Source: Neostapfia colusana | Taxonomy: Eukaryota; Streptophyta; Magnoliopsida; Poales; Poaceae | DNA length: 64,000 nucleotides | NCBI GenBank assembly: GCA_030760725.1 | Contig: JASWHV010000003.1 | Coordinates: 65,057,264-65,121,263 of the forward strand | Direction of reading: 5' to 3' | The notes under the pieces: generated by a model | Told to the model about the DNA's origin: nothing | Database searches by the model: none | What the model saw: only the letters and a program-made list of their open reading frames with translations | Made by a program: the position numbers and the translations under genes | Part shown: piece after piece, positions 51,415 to 62,876 of the stretch | Position numbering within the stretch: position 1 is the stretch's first letter | How the letters are laid out: every line of letters starts with the position of its first letter

Positions 51415-53205
51415 TGAGTCACTTTGCTTGAGCGACTCAACTTGCACCTCAAGGATCTTGTTAACTCTTGACAAGTTAGCAAGCTCATCCTTGATTGCAA
51501 TATGTGAGTCCTCTAGCTTTGAGTAAGTCTCCTTACTCAAGGCTAGCTCAAACTCAAGTGACTTGTTCTTCTCTCTTTCAAGCTCGAGAAGTTTTTCAAC
51601 TTCTTGATATCTCTTTCTTTCACGGATGAGCATATCTTCTTATTGGTTGACAAGTTCCTCCTTTTCAAAGATTTCGTTCGACAACATTTCCATTTTATTT
51701 AAAGCAATTTTACTTAATCCTCTAAACATTTCTTCATTATCACTAGAGCTATCAAAGTCATCAATAGAGGTATTTAACGCAAAAGGAGTAAGTCGAACCT
51801 TTTTCTTGCCTTCTTTAGCCATAAGGCAAGTATGGTTGTTCATATCTCGTCCTCCCATGTTTGGGAAGAGTGTAGCTCTCATGGTGGGTTTCTTAACGGC
51901 AATGGTGGCCATCTCCTCTTCTTCATCGGAGGAGGACTCATCGTTTGAGTCCCACTCCTTGCCAATGTGAGCTTGATGAGCTTGTCTCCTTTTTCTGAAT
52001 TTTTTCTTCTCATGTGCTTTTGTTTCCTTCTTCTTCTTGTTTTCTTCATAAGTACAGTCCACCATGAAGTGACCGTACTCTCCATAATTATAGCAAGTAC
52101 GTCGAGCCTTGGATTTCCCTTTACCCTTGCTTTTCCCTTCATTTAAGTTGTTGCCATGTCTTCTCCTCATCATGCGCTTGAACTTTTTGATAAAGAGTAC
52201 CATTTCCTCATCATCTAGATCGGTACTCACGTTGCTTGTATCTCCGTCATCTTGGTCTTCACGGGTTTCTTTGAGTTTGGGTTTGCACGTTACTTTGAGA
52301 GCAACTTCTTTCTTTTTGGAAGAGGTAAGCTCGGCTAAGTCTTTGACGTATTGAGCCTCCTTCTCCATCATTTCATGATTTATGATCTTCCCCAATAACT
52401 CATCGGGAGTCATTTTGTGAAACCCGGGGCTTTCTCTAATCATTGAGCAAAGTGTGACGTTTCTTGGCATGAAGGCTCTAATCATCCTTTTGACCACCTC
52501 GTGATCAGTCCATTTCTTACTTCCATAGGCACGGATTTTGTTGATGAGTGCCTTCATCCGGTTGTACATGTCTTGAGGTGATTCGTCTTCTTCAATAGCA
52601 AATCTCCCCAACTCTCCTTCAAGCATCTCAATTTTGGCTTCACGTACAGACCTATTTCCTTCATGAGCTGTTTTGAGTGTATCCCAGATTTCTTTTGCAC
52701 TCTCTAGTCCATCGATCTTGGTGAATTCTTCCCTGCTCAGTGACGATGTGATTACTGCAGCGGCTTATGCATTTCTGTGAATCTCTTGTTCTTGTTTCGG
52801 AGTGAGTTCTTCATCCGTGTCTGGGATATCTATACCTGTGCAGACAGTATGCCAAAGGCTAGGATTCAAGGATATTAGATGCATTTTCATGTTGTACTTC
52901 CACATGGTATAGTCACTTCCGTCAAACTGCGAGGGCCTTCCCATAGGAATGGAGAGATAGTGATTATTTGAATTGAGACGGTTGTAGTTGTAAGGATATC
53001 GGGAGTAGTCGTTATGACCACTCCCCATCGTCTTTTCTTTCTCTTTTCCCTTTTGTGCCATTAATTTCTTTCTTAGTAGTGCCTTTAGCTGTCTCACTTC
53101 TTCATCATCATGTGGACTTTCTTTCAGCACATCGAAGGCTTTGGCTTCTTGCTCCTCATCATTGATGTTCATCTTCGGGATATCGTTGTTCTTCTCAGAG
53201 GCCAT
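51415..53205 (-). pseudogene. Inner Sirevirus gag
   Basis: Starts MASEKNNDIPKMNINDEEQE at 53205, 41 bases after the PBS. A linker with EVRQLKALLRKKLMAQKGKE, then the UBN2-like core (YTMWKYNMKMHLISLNPSLW), a stop where the related frame reads Gln (near 52766), GELGRFAIEEDESPQDMYNR, KKWTDHEVVKRMIRAFMPRN and CSMIRESPGFHKMTPDEL follow. The zinc knuckle CYNYGEYGHFMVDC has lost its second Cys. An acidic Ser-rich region and a coiled coil (51633-51430) end at the G junction. Confidence 0.85.
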
Positions 53206-53245
53206 TGATCTCTCCGAGATGTGAGTCTCGTTGGTGGAGAACCTT

Positions 53246-53257
53246 GCTCTGATACCA
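53246..53257 (-). promoter_or_regulatory. Inner Sirevirus primer-binding site
   Basis: Minus strand TGGTATCAGAGC two bases after the 5' LTR end; initiator Met tRNA. Confidence 0.88.
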
Positions 53258-53259
53258 AT

Positions 53260-54598
53260 TGAATGTGGCCTAGAGGGGGGTGAATAGGCCTTACAGAGTT
53301 TCATGCACACTTAATGTAGTTGTCAAAAACTTGCTTGACCGGACTAGTCCGGTTGTGTGAGCGGACTAGTCCGGTGTGCCTGAAGTGTGTAGATTGTATT
53401 AAGTATTGTTCAGGAAAATTAACTTGTTTAGCAGCGGAAATAAGAACAACAGTTATTTTATTTTGAGTTTACAATGTGAGGTGTGATTATGCCCATGAAT
53501 GAAACTTAGCAATTCAAATTATGAAGTTTAGAAACTAGATGTTCTAATCAACAAAAATAAAGAGGCGCGCGAGACACAAATTTTACCGAGGTTCGATCTC
53601 ACCAGGAGATCTACGTCCTCGTTGAGGAAGCTCACACAGAGTCGGGTCTCAAACCCTTTCCCTCTTCAAGTCACCACACAAGGCCGACTTGACTCCACTA
53701 GCACGGGTAATCACCGAGTTTGTGGGGCAACCTCACACGTTGAGGACTCCCACGAGAATTACAATGAACAAGAGATCAAATACACTAAAAAAGATTACAA
53801 TGCAGAATATGAGTGTAGAGAGATTAAACCCCAAGAGATCACAACGAAGGAATGACGATCTCCCAATCCCAAATCCAAGTGTTTAATTGATTTTCACCTT
53901 TTTCGCACCTTAGATGTGTGGGGAGATGTGTTTTTGGGCTCTTGGGACAGGTGGCGGCGCTAGGGTTTGAGTTTCTTGTAGTGTGAGTCGTGTCTTTACG
54001 TTGGAAGGCCGTGGATCACCAATTTATATGGTTTCCAAAAAGTTATCGTTGTAAAACCTAATACCGGACTAGTCCGGTATATGATCGGACTTGTCCGGTC
54101 TACTTCCAGTGGGCTAAGCGGACTAGTTCGGTATAAAACCGGACTTGTCCGGTGCTATGTGAAGTGGGGTTCCAGAAAGTTCAGCAGACTAGTCCTGTCG
54201 CAAGGACGGACTAGTCCTCTGTCCTCTAAAGAGGACAACAGAAACATGAGCGGACTAGTCCGGTCTCCAGTAAGCTGACCGGACTAGTCCGGTCCATGAA
54301 CGGACTAGTCTGGTGTCCAATGGATTTTAGTTGATTTTTAAACCCCTTACCCTTATCAAAGTTATGAGCTCTTGGGATGTGTCTCTCACACACACCCTAT
54401 ACATTTAAATCTACTTTGCTCTTCTAAGTTCCATTAAAGTCTTCCTTTTTTGGACACCACTCTATTTTTCACCTTTTTGTATGCACCGAGCTAGTTCACT
54501 TTGTTTGTCCTGCAATCATCTCAATAGTTTCATTAGGATCTCATATGCTTGTCATCAATTCTCCAAAACCCACAAGGGATACCCTAGATGCACTTTCA
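53260..54598 (-). repeat. Inner Sirevirus 5' LTR
   Basis: 1339 bp, pair of 19025-20386. Palindromic CCGGACTAGTCCGG units are at 53338-53372 and 54063-54315. Confidence 0.92.
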
Positions 54599-54603
54599 AA
54601 AAG
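54599..54603. repeat. Right TSD of inner Sirevirus (aaaag)
   Basis: Pairs with 19020-19024 and directly follows the LTR end 'gatgcactttca'. Confidence 0.9.
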
Positions 54604-54834
54604 GATATCGGGAGTAGTCTTTGTGACTACCCCTTTCTTCTTCTTTTCATCATCGATCTTCTTCCCTTTTGGGGAGAGTGCCTTCTTCTGTAGAAGAGCC
54701 TTGAGTTGGAGCACCTCATCATCATCGTCCTCACGGTCTTGAATGGCGTCGAGTAGCTAGTTTAGCTTTTGAGTCCTTTCATCATCACCCTTTTCATTGT
54801 CGATCTTCTCGTGTACATCCTTGATGTCCGACAT
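54604..54834 (-). pseudogene. Outer Sirevirus gag N-terminus (displaced)
   Basis: It starts MSDIKDVHEKIDNEKGDDER at 54834, 38 bases after the PBS. A stop follows, then the frame continues DAIQDREDDDDEVLQLKALL and KIDDEKKKKGVVT. The left edge (54604, gatatcggg) is exactly where the inner Sirevirus inserted. Confidence 0.8.
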
Positions 54835-54871
54835 CGTCTCTTCGAGCGATGAGTCTCTTTTGAAGAGTTTG

Positions 54872-54883
54872 GCTCTGATACCA
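54872..54883 (-). promoter_or_regulatory. Outer Sirevirus primer-binding site
   Basis: Minus strand TGGTATCAGAGC two bases after the LTR at 54886. Confidence 0.88.
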
Positions 54884-54885
54884 AT

Positions 54886-56321
54886 TGAATGTAGCCTAGA
54901 GGGGGGTGAATAGACTTTTTGATTCTTTGTTAATCTCTGAAACACTTAATAGATTTATCAAATACAAGGAAATCGGACTAGTCTGGTACTGTGCGGACTA
55001 GTCCGGTATGCGTGGACTAGAAAGATCAAGGTTGATCAATGTTTTCACTTCTAGTACCCTATGCAGTGGAAATTAATTGGGAACTTAGATGTATTACAAC
55101 AGCGAAACAATGAATGACAGAGATCAACTTTAGTTTCAATGTTTCAATGTGAATTACACAAGATTAAGTAAACCCTAGAATATGATGAAAAATAAAACAC
55201 AAGAGCAAGAGACAAGATTTTATCCCGAGGTTTGATTCCATGAAGGAAATCTACGTCCCCGTTGAGGAGTCCACGAAGGACCGGGCCTTCACCAACCCTA
55301 CCCTCATCGAATCGCCACGGAGGCCAATTCTCTTTCACTAATCACAAAGGGCTAGTAAATCATTCAATGGGTCTTCTCACAAGTTGAGGGCTCCCCAAGA
55401 ATTACAATGAATAAATACCACCAAGCACACTCAAAAGATGTACAATAAATGAACAAGAGTGTGCGAGAGATCAAACCCAAGAGCTCAAGATGTGTAGAAC
55501 AAGTCTTTCCTTTGATCGATTGCTAATCCTCAAAGATTTGATCCTTTTAGGATTAGAATGTGTGGAGAGATGTGAATTTTGGGCTCTTGGAAGGTGTGAC
55601 AGCGCAGAGGGTCGAGAGAGGTTGTAGTATGGCTGTACACCTCTATTTATACTAGGGTTTCCAAAGGTTACCGTTAGGGTTTGCGATGTCCGGACTAGTC
55701 TGTGGTGGATTCCGGACTAGTCCGGTGTGCGGCTTGTGGAAAACCCTAAGTGTTGTGAGATACCGGACTAGTCCGTAAGAGTGCGGACTAGTCCTTTGTC
55801 TACTCATAGACAAATCGGACTAGTCCGGTCCATATCGAACTAGTCCGCTGTAGTGAGAACTTTGTAGATTATGGACAAGTCCGGACTTGGCGGACTTGTC
55901 CGTTCTCTAGTCAGAGACATATCGGACTAGTCCGGTCCATATCGGACTAGTCCGCTGTGTGGAGAAAGTGAGAATTGAGCACAAGTCCACACTCGGGGGA
56001 CTTGTCCGTTCTCTAGTCAGAGAGAAATCGGACTAGTCCGGTTGATATCGGACTAGTACGCACATGCTGATTTGTGTGCAGTTAGTGTGATTTCTTTCAC
56101 TTGAGCTCTTTGGGTGTGTTTCTCCAACACACTCCATACTAAGTAATCTAATCTTTTCAGCTCCTAAGCTCTTATAATTTTAGATCCTCATTCTCCTTTC
56201 TTTTTACGCTTTCTTCCTAATTTTTTTAAAAACATGCGCTCATCTCAACGATTTTGTTAGGGTCTCACTTGTTTTTCATAAATCAACCAAAACCCACAAG
56301 GGATGCCTAGATGCACTTTCA
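54886..56321 (-). repeat. Outer Sirevirus 5' LTR
   Basis: 1436 bp; tgaatgtagcctaga...gatgcactttca. It carries an independent, denser set of 'cggactagtccg' and 'cggacttgtccg' palindromes (54975-56055). The sequence is clearly diverged from the inner LTRs although its ends and palindromes agree. Confidence 0.88.
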
Positions 56322-56326
56322 CCGGT

Positions 56327-56640
56327 GCGTCCTCTAGGAGAGGTACAGGATTTAGGGGCCACCAGCCCTCGGGCCCAGGACTGCACTCTGGGAGCTGGGA
56401 CCCAGATGCGAACTGGTCGTTAGGTCTAGGTGGCTGAGACCTGACTTAATCTTCTTGGGGAGGTCCGGGACTCGGGGGACCTTGGCCCCTAGGTTTGGGA
56501 CTGCATTCTGGGAGCTCGGACCCGAATATGGATTGATCATCAGGCCCGGCTGACTGGGACCTGACTGTTTCCCCAACCCTTGGGTCCCCTACGGAGTCCA
56601 AGTCCTAGGACTCTAGACTAACGGCAGCAAGGGCCTCGTC
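56327..56640 (-). other. Tat-2 repetitive pol linker
   Basis: Imperfect ~110-bp repeats ('gggagctgggacccagatgcgaactgg' against 'gggagctcggacccgaatatggattg') lie at the place of the Tat-1 linker (8481-8725). The short open frame here has no other identity. Confidence 0.5.
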
Positions 56641-57690
56641 TGGGACTTGAGGTCGATGGAGTTCTGGCCGCTCTAAGATGAGGACCATGCTCACGACCTC
56701 TGTTGTTGTAGCGATGTAGAGGAGCAGAGGCTCGCCTCGTTCCGGGGCCACCATGATCGGCAGCGTCATGAGGAACTTCTTTAGCTCCTAGAACGCCTCA
56801 TCTGCCTCCTCGGTCCATGCGAATGGACCAAATTTGCACAGAAGCTTGAAGAACGGAAGAGCCAGCTTAGCCAGTCTAGAGATAAACCTGCTGAGCGCAG
56901 CCAAGCATCCGATAAGATTTTGCACATCCTTGATGCGGGCAAGGGGCCGCATCAGTTCTATCTCCTTAATCTTCTCTGGGTTAGCTTCAACTCCTTGGTG
57001 TTAGACCAAAATACCGAGTAGCTTCCCGGAAGAGACCCCAAAAACACATTTGTCTGGTTTCAACTTCATGTGTGTCGAACGCAGCCTGTCGAAGACTAAG
57101 TCTAGGTTGTCGAGCAAGGATTCTTGCGACTTGACCTTTACTACGATGTCATCGACATACACCTCTACTAGGTCACCAATGAGATTCCCAAATGTTTTAT
57201 GCATTGCACGTAAAAAAGTGGTAAGGGCATTCTTAAGACCATAAGGCGTGGATACATAGCAGTATAGACCATCTACTGTGATGAAGGCAGTATGCTCTTC
57301 ATCTTTCCTAGACATAGATATTTGGTGAAAACCTGAATATGCATATAGAAAACATAGTAGATCACTGCCGGATATAGAATCCATTATTTGGTCTATACGG
57401 GGGAGAGGAAACGGATCCTTTGACATGCATTATTGAGGGTGGTGTAGTCGATATGCATCCGAAGCTTCCCACCTGCCTTGGGGATGACAACAGGGTTGGC
57501 CAACCATCAAGGATGGTGGACCTCTCGGATGAAGTCAGCATCGAGCAGCTTCTTGATTTCTTCACGGATGAAGTCTTGCCACTCGATGGATTGCTTTTGA
57601 GGCTTCTGTTGGATCTGCCTGACATCGGGATAAATCTTCAGTTGGTGCTCAATCACCTCCCTGGGGATCCTGGGCATCTCTGACGGTTGT
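56641..57690 (-). pseudogene. Tat-2 reverse transcriptase
   Basis: MPRIPREVIEHQLKIYPD near 57677, FIREEIKKLLDADFIREVHH followed by a stop, then SKDPFPLPRIDQIMDSISGS, ITVDGLYCYVSTPYGLKNAL, LVEVYVDDIVVKVKSQESLL (YVDD near 57150), PDKCVFGVSSGKLLGILV and a stop, then a connection region (CLAALSRFISRLAKLALPFF). At least three in-frame stops and one frameshift. Confidence 0.82.
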
Positions 57691-58006
57691 CATGCAAACA
57701 CGTCGACATTAGCCTAGAGGAAGGTGACGAGCGTGTCTTCCTATTTGTCACCCAGGCTCCCGGCGATTCGGGTGGTCTGGGTGGCGTCGGAGCCGACTTG
57801 GATGACCTTGACAGGGAAGTACTCGCCATCCGAGGGCTGCACGCAGGGTGCAGATGTCGTCCCTCACTAACACGTGCTTGGGGGCGGTCAGCTAGCTTCA
57901 GCGTGGCCGGAAGCAGCCTCCTGCGCCGCTGCCAACGCCTGGAGCTTGTCCAACACTGAGACGACTGCAGTGTGGTCTCCCCGGATCTTGAGGACACCTC
58001 CAGGGA
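57691..58006 (-). pseudogene. Tat-2 protease-RT spacer
   Basis: Corresponds to 9740-10060 of Tat-1 (Gly/Ala/Arg-rich linker between protease and RT). Readable frames are short. It ends where the hAT element begins. Confidence 0.6.
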
Positions 58007-58566
58007 TAGGGATGAAAAGGCTCAAAAACGGTCAAAAAATTAGTTAAATCATTTTCATTTTCATATATAATTTTCAAAAACGGAGTCGGAATTGGAACCA
58101 TCATAAACGGATATGATATCGGAAATTTCGGAAATTTCAGAAACGGATATATCGGACCAGAAATCTATTGATATTGGCACGGTTTCGATTTTTTTTTTCA
58201 GAAACAACACCCTAACTTCACTCTAGTAACCATAACAAATTAATAATAAGTAATATAAGTAAAATATAATCATTCATGGTATGCACCCTCATCCATATAT
58301 AGCTCATACATTAAAGTTAACTAAAAATAAAATATAATGTCATACATCCATACCAAATGACCACAAATGTAACTAAAAATAATATTCTTTAAATATTTTA
58401 CACCTAGCTCCTCACTTTCATCCATCACATCGGGATCATTTTCTATGTCCTCATCCTTCAAAAAGGATAAATAAATAAATTAGATTGTCATTTAGTCTAG
58501 TAGTTCTTAAAATAGAAGAATGTTTTATATTTTACTGTAACAAACAAACCTGAAGTGCCATGTTAG

Positions 58567-61369
58567 TCATAGCTCCATAACCTCAAGATCAGCAACAATT
58601 GAAGCAACGCTTTTGTAATCTAAAAAACAATAGTGGATAAGTTTAAAAAAGTAAGAAATCCATGTAAAACTATACATTAATGAAATTGCTACCTTTTTTG
58701 CTGCAGCAACCCAGTTTTTGGTACAAATCAAAACTTTTACCATCTTAGGATCAAGACTACTATGATATGGATCAACCACGCGCCCACCAGCACTAAAAAC
58801 AGATTCTGAAGCAACTGTTGACACTTGTATAGGCAACACATCACGAGCCATTTTTGAAAGAATTAGATATTCCTTTCACTGATTCTTCCACCATGATGAA
58901 ATGTCAAATTGTCCACTATGCTTAAAAAGTGGTCCAGCCATGTACTTTTCTATGTCATTTGAGCTCTCTATCTCAGAGGAACATGACTCATATAAAAACT
59001 GTTCCAACTCATTATCTTCATTGTCCATGTCCAAATATAAATCAGATGACTTAGTTTTACTAGGTTCTACTGTCTTCTTTGCAGGTGCTAGTGCAACATA
59101 AAATTGGTAAACCTGCCTCAACACACTAACAAATTCCTCAAATTTAGCATGACATAACACATCATCATAGAATTTCCTCGTGTAGAACTCTATTTGTTTT
59201 TTTCTTGTACCTTATAATGGAAGAAGATATTTCTCCTTTCAGCAATCAATTTATTAGATAATGTTCAACATTAAAGTAAAAATGAAAAAGTATTAAGATA
59301 GATTATGACAAACATACCTTGGATCAAGAAAGCTTGCCACTGCAAGAGCAACATTTGATTTCTTCCAATACTTTTCAATTTTTTTGCTCATAGCAATGGC
59401 CATTTCACGAATAGTGGTATCTTCATGAGTAGACCACTCAGCAAGCAAAGTTATAATCTCACAAATACCTTTGTAAAACAAGTTGGCGGTCGGATACAAA
59501 GTGCCAGATAGAAGTTCAGTTAGATCATAAAATTTCTTCAAGGCATGACACAATGTTATGGCCATGTTCCACGCAGCAGGAGATGGAGATATGTGCTCAT
59601 ACCTTCGTCTGTCAGCAGTCTTAAGCCTCATAAAAGCATCCTACAAATAAGACAATAAGCAATTAAGAAATATAAAAGTATAAGAACTAATCTAGTACAT
59701 AAATAAGTATATAAGTATTAGAAATTGCACCTTGTAATATATTGCATCCCTTAACAGCAAAAAAGTCAAATTCCACCTTGTTGAGACATCAAAAGAGATA
59801 CCCTTACTTGTTTGTAAACACCCTTCTGTTGCATGCTTCATTAGTTCCTCCCATTGTTGTGGAGACCCCTTCACAGCTAATACTAGTGACTTAATATTCT
59901 CAATTGTGTGAGATATTACACTTAGTCCATCTTTAGCAACTAAATTTAGAATGTGATTAGCACACCACAGATGAAAAAAGCACCGTCACAAACTAAAAAA
60001 GCATCAGCACTTGTCTTCAGATCATTAATTACATCTTGAATTGCTACCTCGTTTGCAGATGCATTATCCAAAGTCAATGAAAGTAGTTTCTTCTCAATCC
60101 CCCATCTAACCATACATTCAGTAAAGGATACATATAACTTTTCCCCTGTGTATCACCCTTCCACATGAAAGAAATCAATAATCCTCTTTTGAATATGTCA
60201 ATCATCATCTATCCATTGGGCCGTGACTCACATATATCCTTTGTTTTGATTTGAAGTCCACATATCCATAGTTTTGCTAAATCGACAATTAAAAGTCTTC
60301 AAGTATGCATATAATTTATTCTTCTCTTCAAAGTACAATTCCAGATATCTTTCCTAACAGTGATCCTAGATTTAATAGGAAAGCTAGGACGCAAGGACTT
60401 GAGGAAGTCAACAAAATACTCATGCTCGACTACGTTGAAAGGATACTCATGCATGATGATCGCTAAATAAATTTTTTTGTGCTGACTTCTGGATCCTACC
60501 TGTATGGTTCGACATAATTTATGTCTTTCTCATTATCCTTTCCAGCTACTAGTTGTTGTTGGCCTTTTACCACACTATGGGCAGTTCTAAGGTGGGTCCA
60601 TAATCCTGGTGTTCCCTTATTACTCTCACATCTATACTTTGCTTTGCATTTTGGAAAATTGCAAGATTCCCATCTCTCAATGTACTTCTTGCCATTAACC
60701 ATGACAATCTTTTTTTCTTAGAGTAATACTGCCACAAAGCTGACGTGCTCTTCTTATGTCTCTTTGCATCATGTTCATTATCATCATCACTATCAACAAC
60801 TTGTTCTTGTTCAGCAGGTTGTTCATTGGTACTAGATGCTGGATTATGCCAGGTTGTTCATTGGTACTAGATGCTAGATTTATGCCAGGTTGTTCATAGG
60901 TACTGCCAGTGCCACTAGATATGCCTGCACATAACAAAATAGTAAATAGATGGACCAATACTTGATAAAACAATATAAAGTTCTGCTGCATTTTAAAGGC
61001 AACCTTGATAAAACAGTATAAAGTTCGGCCGCATAACAGAACAAAATGTTCTAGTGACTAGTGACATGTTCAAGTTCAGTCCAAAATGTTCCAAATTCAG
61101 TTCAAATGCTCAGTTTCAGTTTGACTTGAAGGTTCTGATTTCTGAAAAAATTAAGTCTCAACACATGAATATGAACAAACCATGTACACTCATGTGAATT
61201 GGTGAACACTTGTACACACTTGAACTATGAACAAGCTATAAACAGAATATTCATGTGAACTAGTACCCGCAATTCGAGCATCCACAGCCACCGATGGTGG
61301 AGGCGGCTCCGAGAACAACAGACGATGTGTGGTCCGGGTGGAAGTAGACTTCTTTCCGGTTGGCGCCAT
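58567..61369 (-). pseudogene. hAT transposase (spliced, decayed)
   Basis: Predicted exon 1 is 61369-61267 (MAPTGKKSTSTRTTHRLLF...), with donor G/GTACTA at 61266. The intron ends TGTGCAG at 60925, and the joined frame reads ARIAGISSGTG. Exon 2 has a 1-base deletion in a duplicated EQPGI segment near 60850, then a BED finger: WQYYSK, CNFPKC and HLRTAH (60750-60590). The middle is broken between about 60480 and 59900. The core resumes with FDVSTRWNLTFLLLRDA (near 59780) and LKKFYDLTELLSGTLYPTAN (near 59540). The hATC domain is VASESVFSAGGRVVDPYHSS (near 58800). A last small intron (58692-58620) precedes the final exon ending LEVMEL at 58567. Confidence 0.75.
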
Positions 61370-61800
61370 GACCGGATCAGATACGGCGCGAGCGGAGGAA
61401 ATAGCCGGATGCTTGGCGGCTGGATGCGGCCTGCGGGCGATAGAGCGCGAGCCAAGGTGGCGGGCGCGAGCGGCCGGTTGCGGTGCAGGGCAGAGGGCTG
61501 CAGGGTGCAGGCGGTGCGCGGGCCTTCGTTCGGTTGCTGGCGCTGGGCACGATTGGAGGGCAGCGGGCAGGTCGACTGGAGGTGGCGGGCCGCCGGGCCG
61601 GCGGCCAGTAGCGGATGCCAGGCGGCGAGCGACGGCCGCTGGAGGTCAGAGGCTGGACCTGTCGATCAGATTGGGTGAGGCGGCGAGTGGAGGTGTGAGG
61701 GTAGAGGGTTCTCGCCTGGTTGTTCCCTGTGCGAGCGGACGTGTGATCTACGGCGTGCTAGGTCGGCCATTTACCAATGGGCCGAGCCAATTGGGCAGTG
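61267..61800. other. GC-rich block in hAT 5' region
   Basis: About 500 bp of strongly GC-rich sequence sits between the A/T-rich transposase introns and the A/T-rich terminus. It includes predicted exon 1 and its upstream region. Open frames on the plus strand (up to 181 codons) are Gly/Arg/Ala-rich and look like GC-driven chance ORFs. A GC-rich 5' UTR/promoter is the simplest reading; a captured host fragment cannot be excluded. Confidence 0.45.
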
Positions 61801-62022
61801 TCGGAAGTTACTCGGAAATTGTTCGGAAATTTCTGCACAAATTCAGAATTCCAACTATTCGGTCGGAAATCTAGCTAAATCATTTCCGTACCGATTTTCG
61901 GATATTTATTTCCGATTTCCGACCCATTTCCAAATATTACTGACTAAAACGGAAAACGGTTCGAAAATTTTCGGAATCGGTGTCGGATGATTTGGAAAAT
62001 TATCGTCCGTATTTTACCCCTA

Positions 62023-62199
62023 TCTCGGGGTTGGCATCTTCAAGACCAGGTAGCCGTAGTGGGCCACTGCCATGAATCGGTACAGGGCAGGCCTATCGAT
62101 TATGGCGTTGAAGGGGAGGCTGACCTCCGCAACGTCAAAGACGACGCTCTCCGTGCGGTAGTTCTCAGGCGTCGTGAATGTCACCGGGGGGGGAGATGC
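62023..62199 (-). pseudogene. Tat-2 protease remnant
   Basis: YRTESVVFDVAEVSLPFNAI, RPALYRFMAVAHYGYLVLKM match the corresponding part of Tat-1 (10190-10080) and restore Glu and Arg where Tat-1 has stops. It ends abruptly near 62199, where LTR-array sequence begins, so the active-site half and all of gag are gone. Confidence 0.75.
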
Positions 62200-62876
62200 T
62201 ACTGCACAGGAAGATAGGGCCCACATACACGTGGCAACTCCGGACCTCACCTTAGTGGGGAGGCTTGGTCTGGGGCCAAGGGCACGTGGCGGCTCTGGAG
62301 CCCTCCTCAGCGGGGAGGAGGTTCAGAGCCCACATACACGTGGCAGCTCCGGACCTCACCTCAGTGGGGAGGCTTGGTCCGTGGACAAGGGGACGTGTCG
62401 GCTCTGAAGCCCTCCTCAACGAGGAGGAGGTTCAGAGTTCACATACACGTGGCAGCTCTGGACCTCACCTCGGCGGGGAGGTTTGGTCCGGGGCCAAGGG
62501 CACGTGTCGGCTCTGGAGCCCTACTTAGCGGGGAGGAGGTTCAAAGCCACATACACGTGGCAGCTCCGGACCTCACGTTAGCGGGGAGGGTTGATCCGGG
62601 GCCAAGGGCATGTGTCGGCGCCGGAGCCCTCCTCAGCGGGGAGGAGGTTCAGAGCCCACATACACGTGGCAGCTCCGGACCTCACCTCAGAGGGGAGGCT
62701 AGATCCGGGGCGAGGGGCACGTGTTGGCTCCAAAGCTTAGGCGCACGTGACAGCTCCGGAGCTGACCCTGGGGCCAAGGACACGTGGTCGCGCCAGCGCC
62801 TGGCTCAGCAGGGAGGCGGGGTCTGGTCTGACTTCAACCCTCCACGCGGGGGTACCAGGTTTGCAGGGTACCGATA
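62200..62876 (-). repeat. Tat-2 LTR with G-box-type array
   Basis: About six units of ~90 bp: 'cacatacacgtggcagctccggacctcac..' alternating with 'ggccaagggcacgtg.cggctctggagccctcctcagcggggaggagg'. It ends 'gggtaccgata' at 62876, the counterpart of gggtaccgaca in Tat-1, with the terminal TG mutated to TA. The unit sequence differs from the Tat-1 array but keeps the ACGTG cores. Confidence 0.65.

Larger units (their letters stand above)
19025..54598 (-). mobile_element. Inner Sirevirus (Ty1/copia), hosting three later insertions
   Basis: LTRs are 53260-54598 (5') and 19025-20386 (3'), nearly identical in sequence, with PBS, gag, protease, integrase, RT, RNase H, a spacer with palindromes, an env-position ORF and a PPT in order on the minus strand. 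It is flanked by a perfect 5-bp duplication, aaaag (19020-19024 and 54599-54603). Removing Cassandra, F and E/G leaves about 10.9 kb, a normal Sirevirus size. By eye the LTRs differ at roughly 30 sites plus a ~22-bp indel (about 2-3%). Confidence 0.92.
13918..56321 (-). mobile_element. Outer Sirevirus (Ty1/copia), split and 3'-truncated
   Basis: On the minus strand it consists of a 5' LTR (56321-54886), PBS, the gag N-terminus (54834-54604), the inner Sirevirus insertion (54598-19025), the rest of gag, protease, integrase, RT and RNase H, then truncation at 13917 by another LTR. Joining the flanks without one AAAAG restores the gag alignment with the inner copy, which proves that 54604-54886 and 14000-19024 are one element. 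No 3' LTR or env-like ORF of this copy is in the window. The right flank 'ccggt' (56322-56326) is the expected TSD but has no partner in view. Confidence 0.85.
58007..62022 (-). mobile_element. hAT DNA transposon
   Basis: 4016 bp bounded by imperfect inverted ends tagggatgaaaa and ttttacccct-a. Both subterminal regions are rich in 'cggaaattt' and 'cggata' motifs (58085-58180, 61805-61990), as expected for transposase-binding repeats. It encodes a spliced minus-strand transposase with BED zinc finger and hAT C-terminal dimerisation domain. The flanking octamers tccaggga and tctcgggg agree at 5 of 8 positions, a decayed duplication at best. It is inserted in the protease of Tat-2. Confidence 0.8.
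56322..62876 (-). mobile_element. Tat-2: deleted Tat-lineage element split by hAT
   Basis: Minus-strand fragment with LTR array (62876-62200), directly fused to a protease remnant, then the hAT insertion, the rest of protease, RT, and a repetitive linker up to the outer Sirevirus. gag is missing entirely. RNase H and integrase would lie beyond the Sirevirus and are not seen. It is the same family as Tat-1: RT and protease segments align throughout. Confidence 0.75.

Noticed and set aside
61329..61874. 181-codon plus-strand frame in the hAT 5' region as a captured host gene
   Set aside because: Gly/Arg/Ala-rich with overlapping open frames on both strands, which is expected from GC-rich sequence. 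The minus-strand exon 1 with a frame-restoring intron explains the region better.
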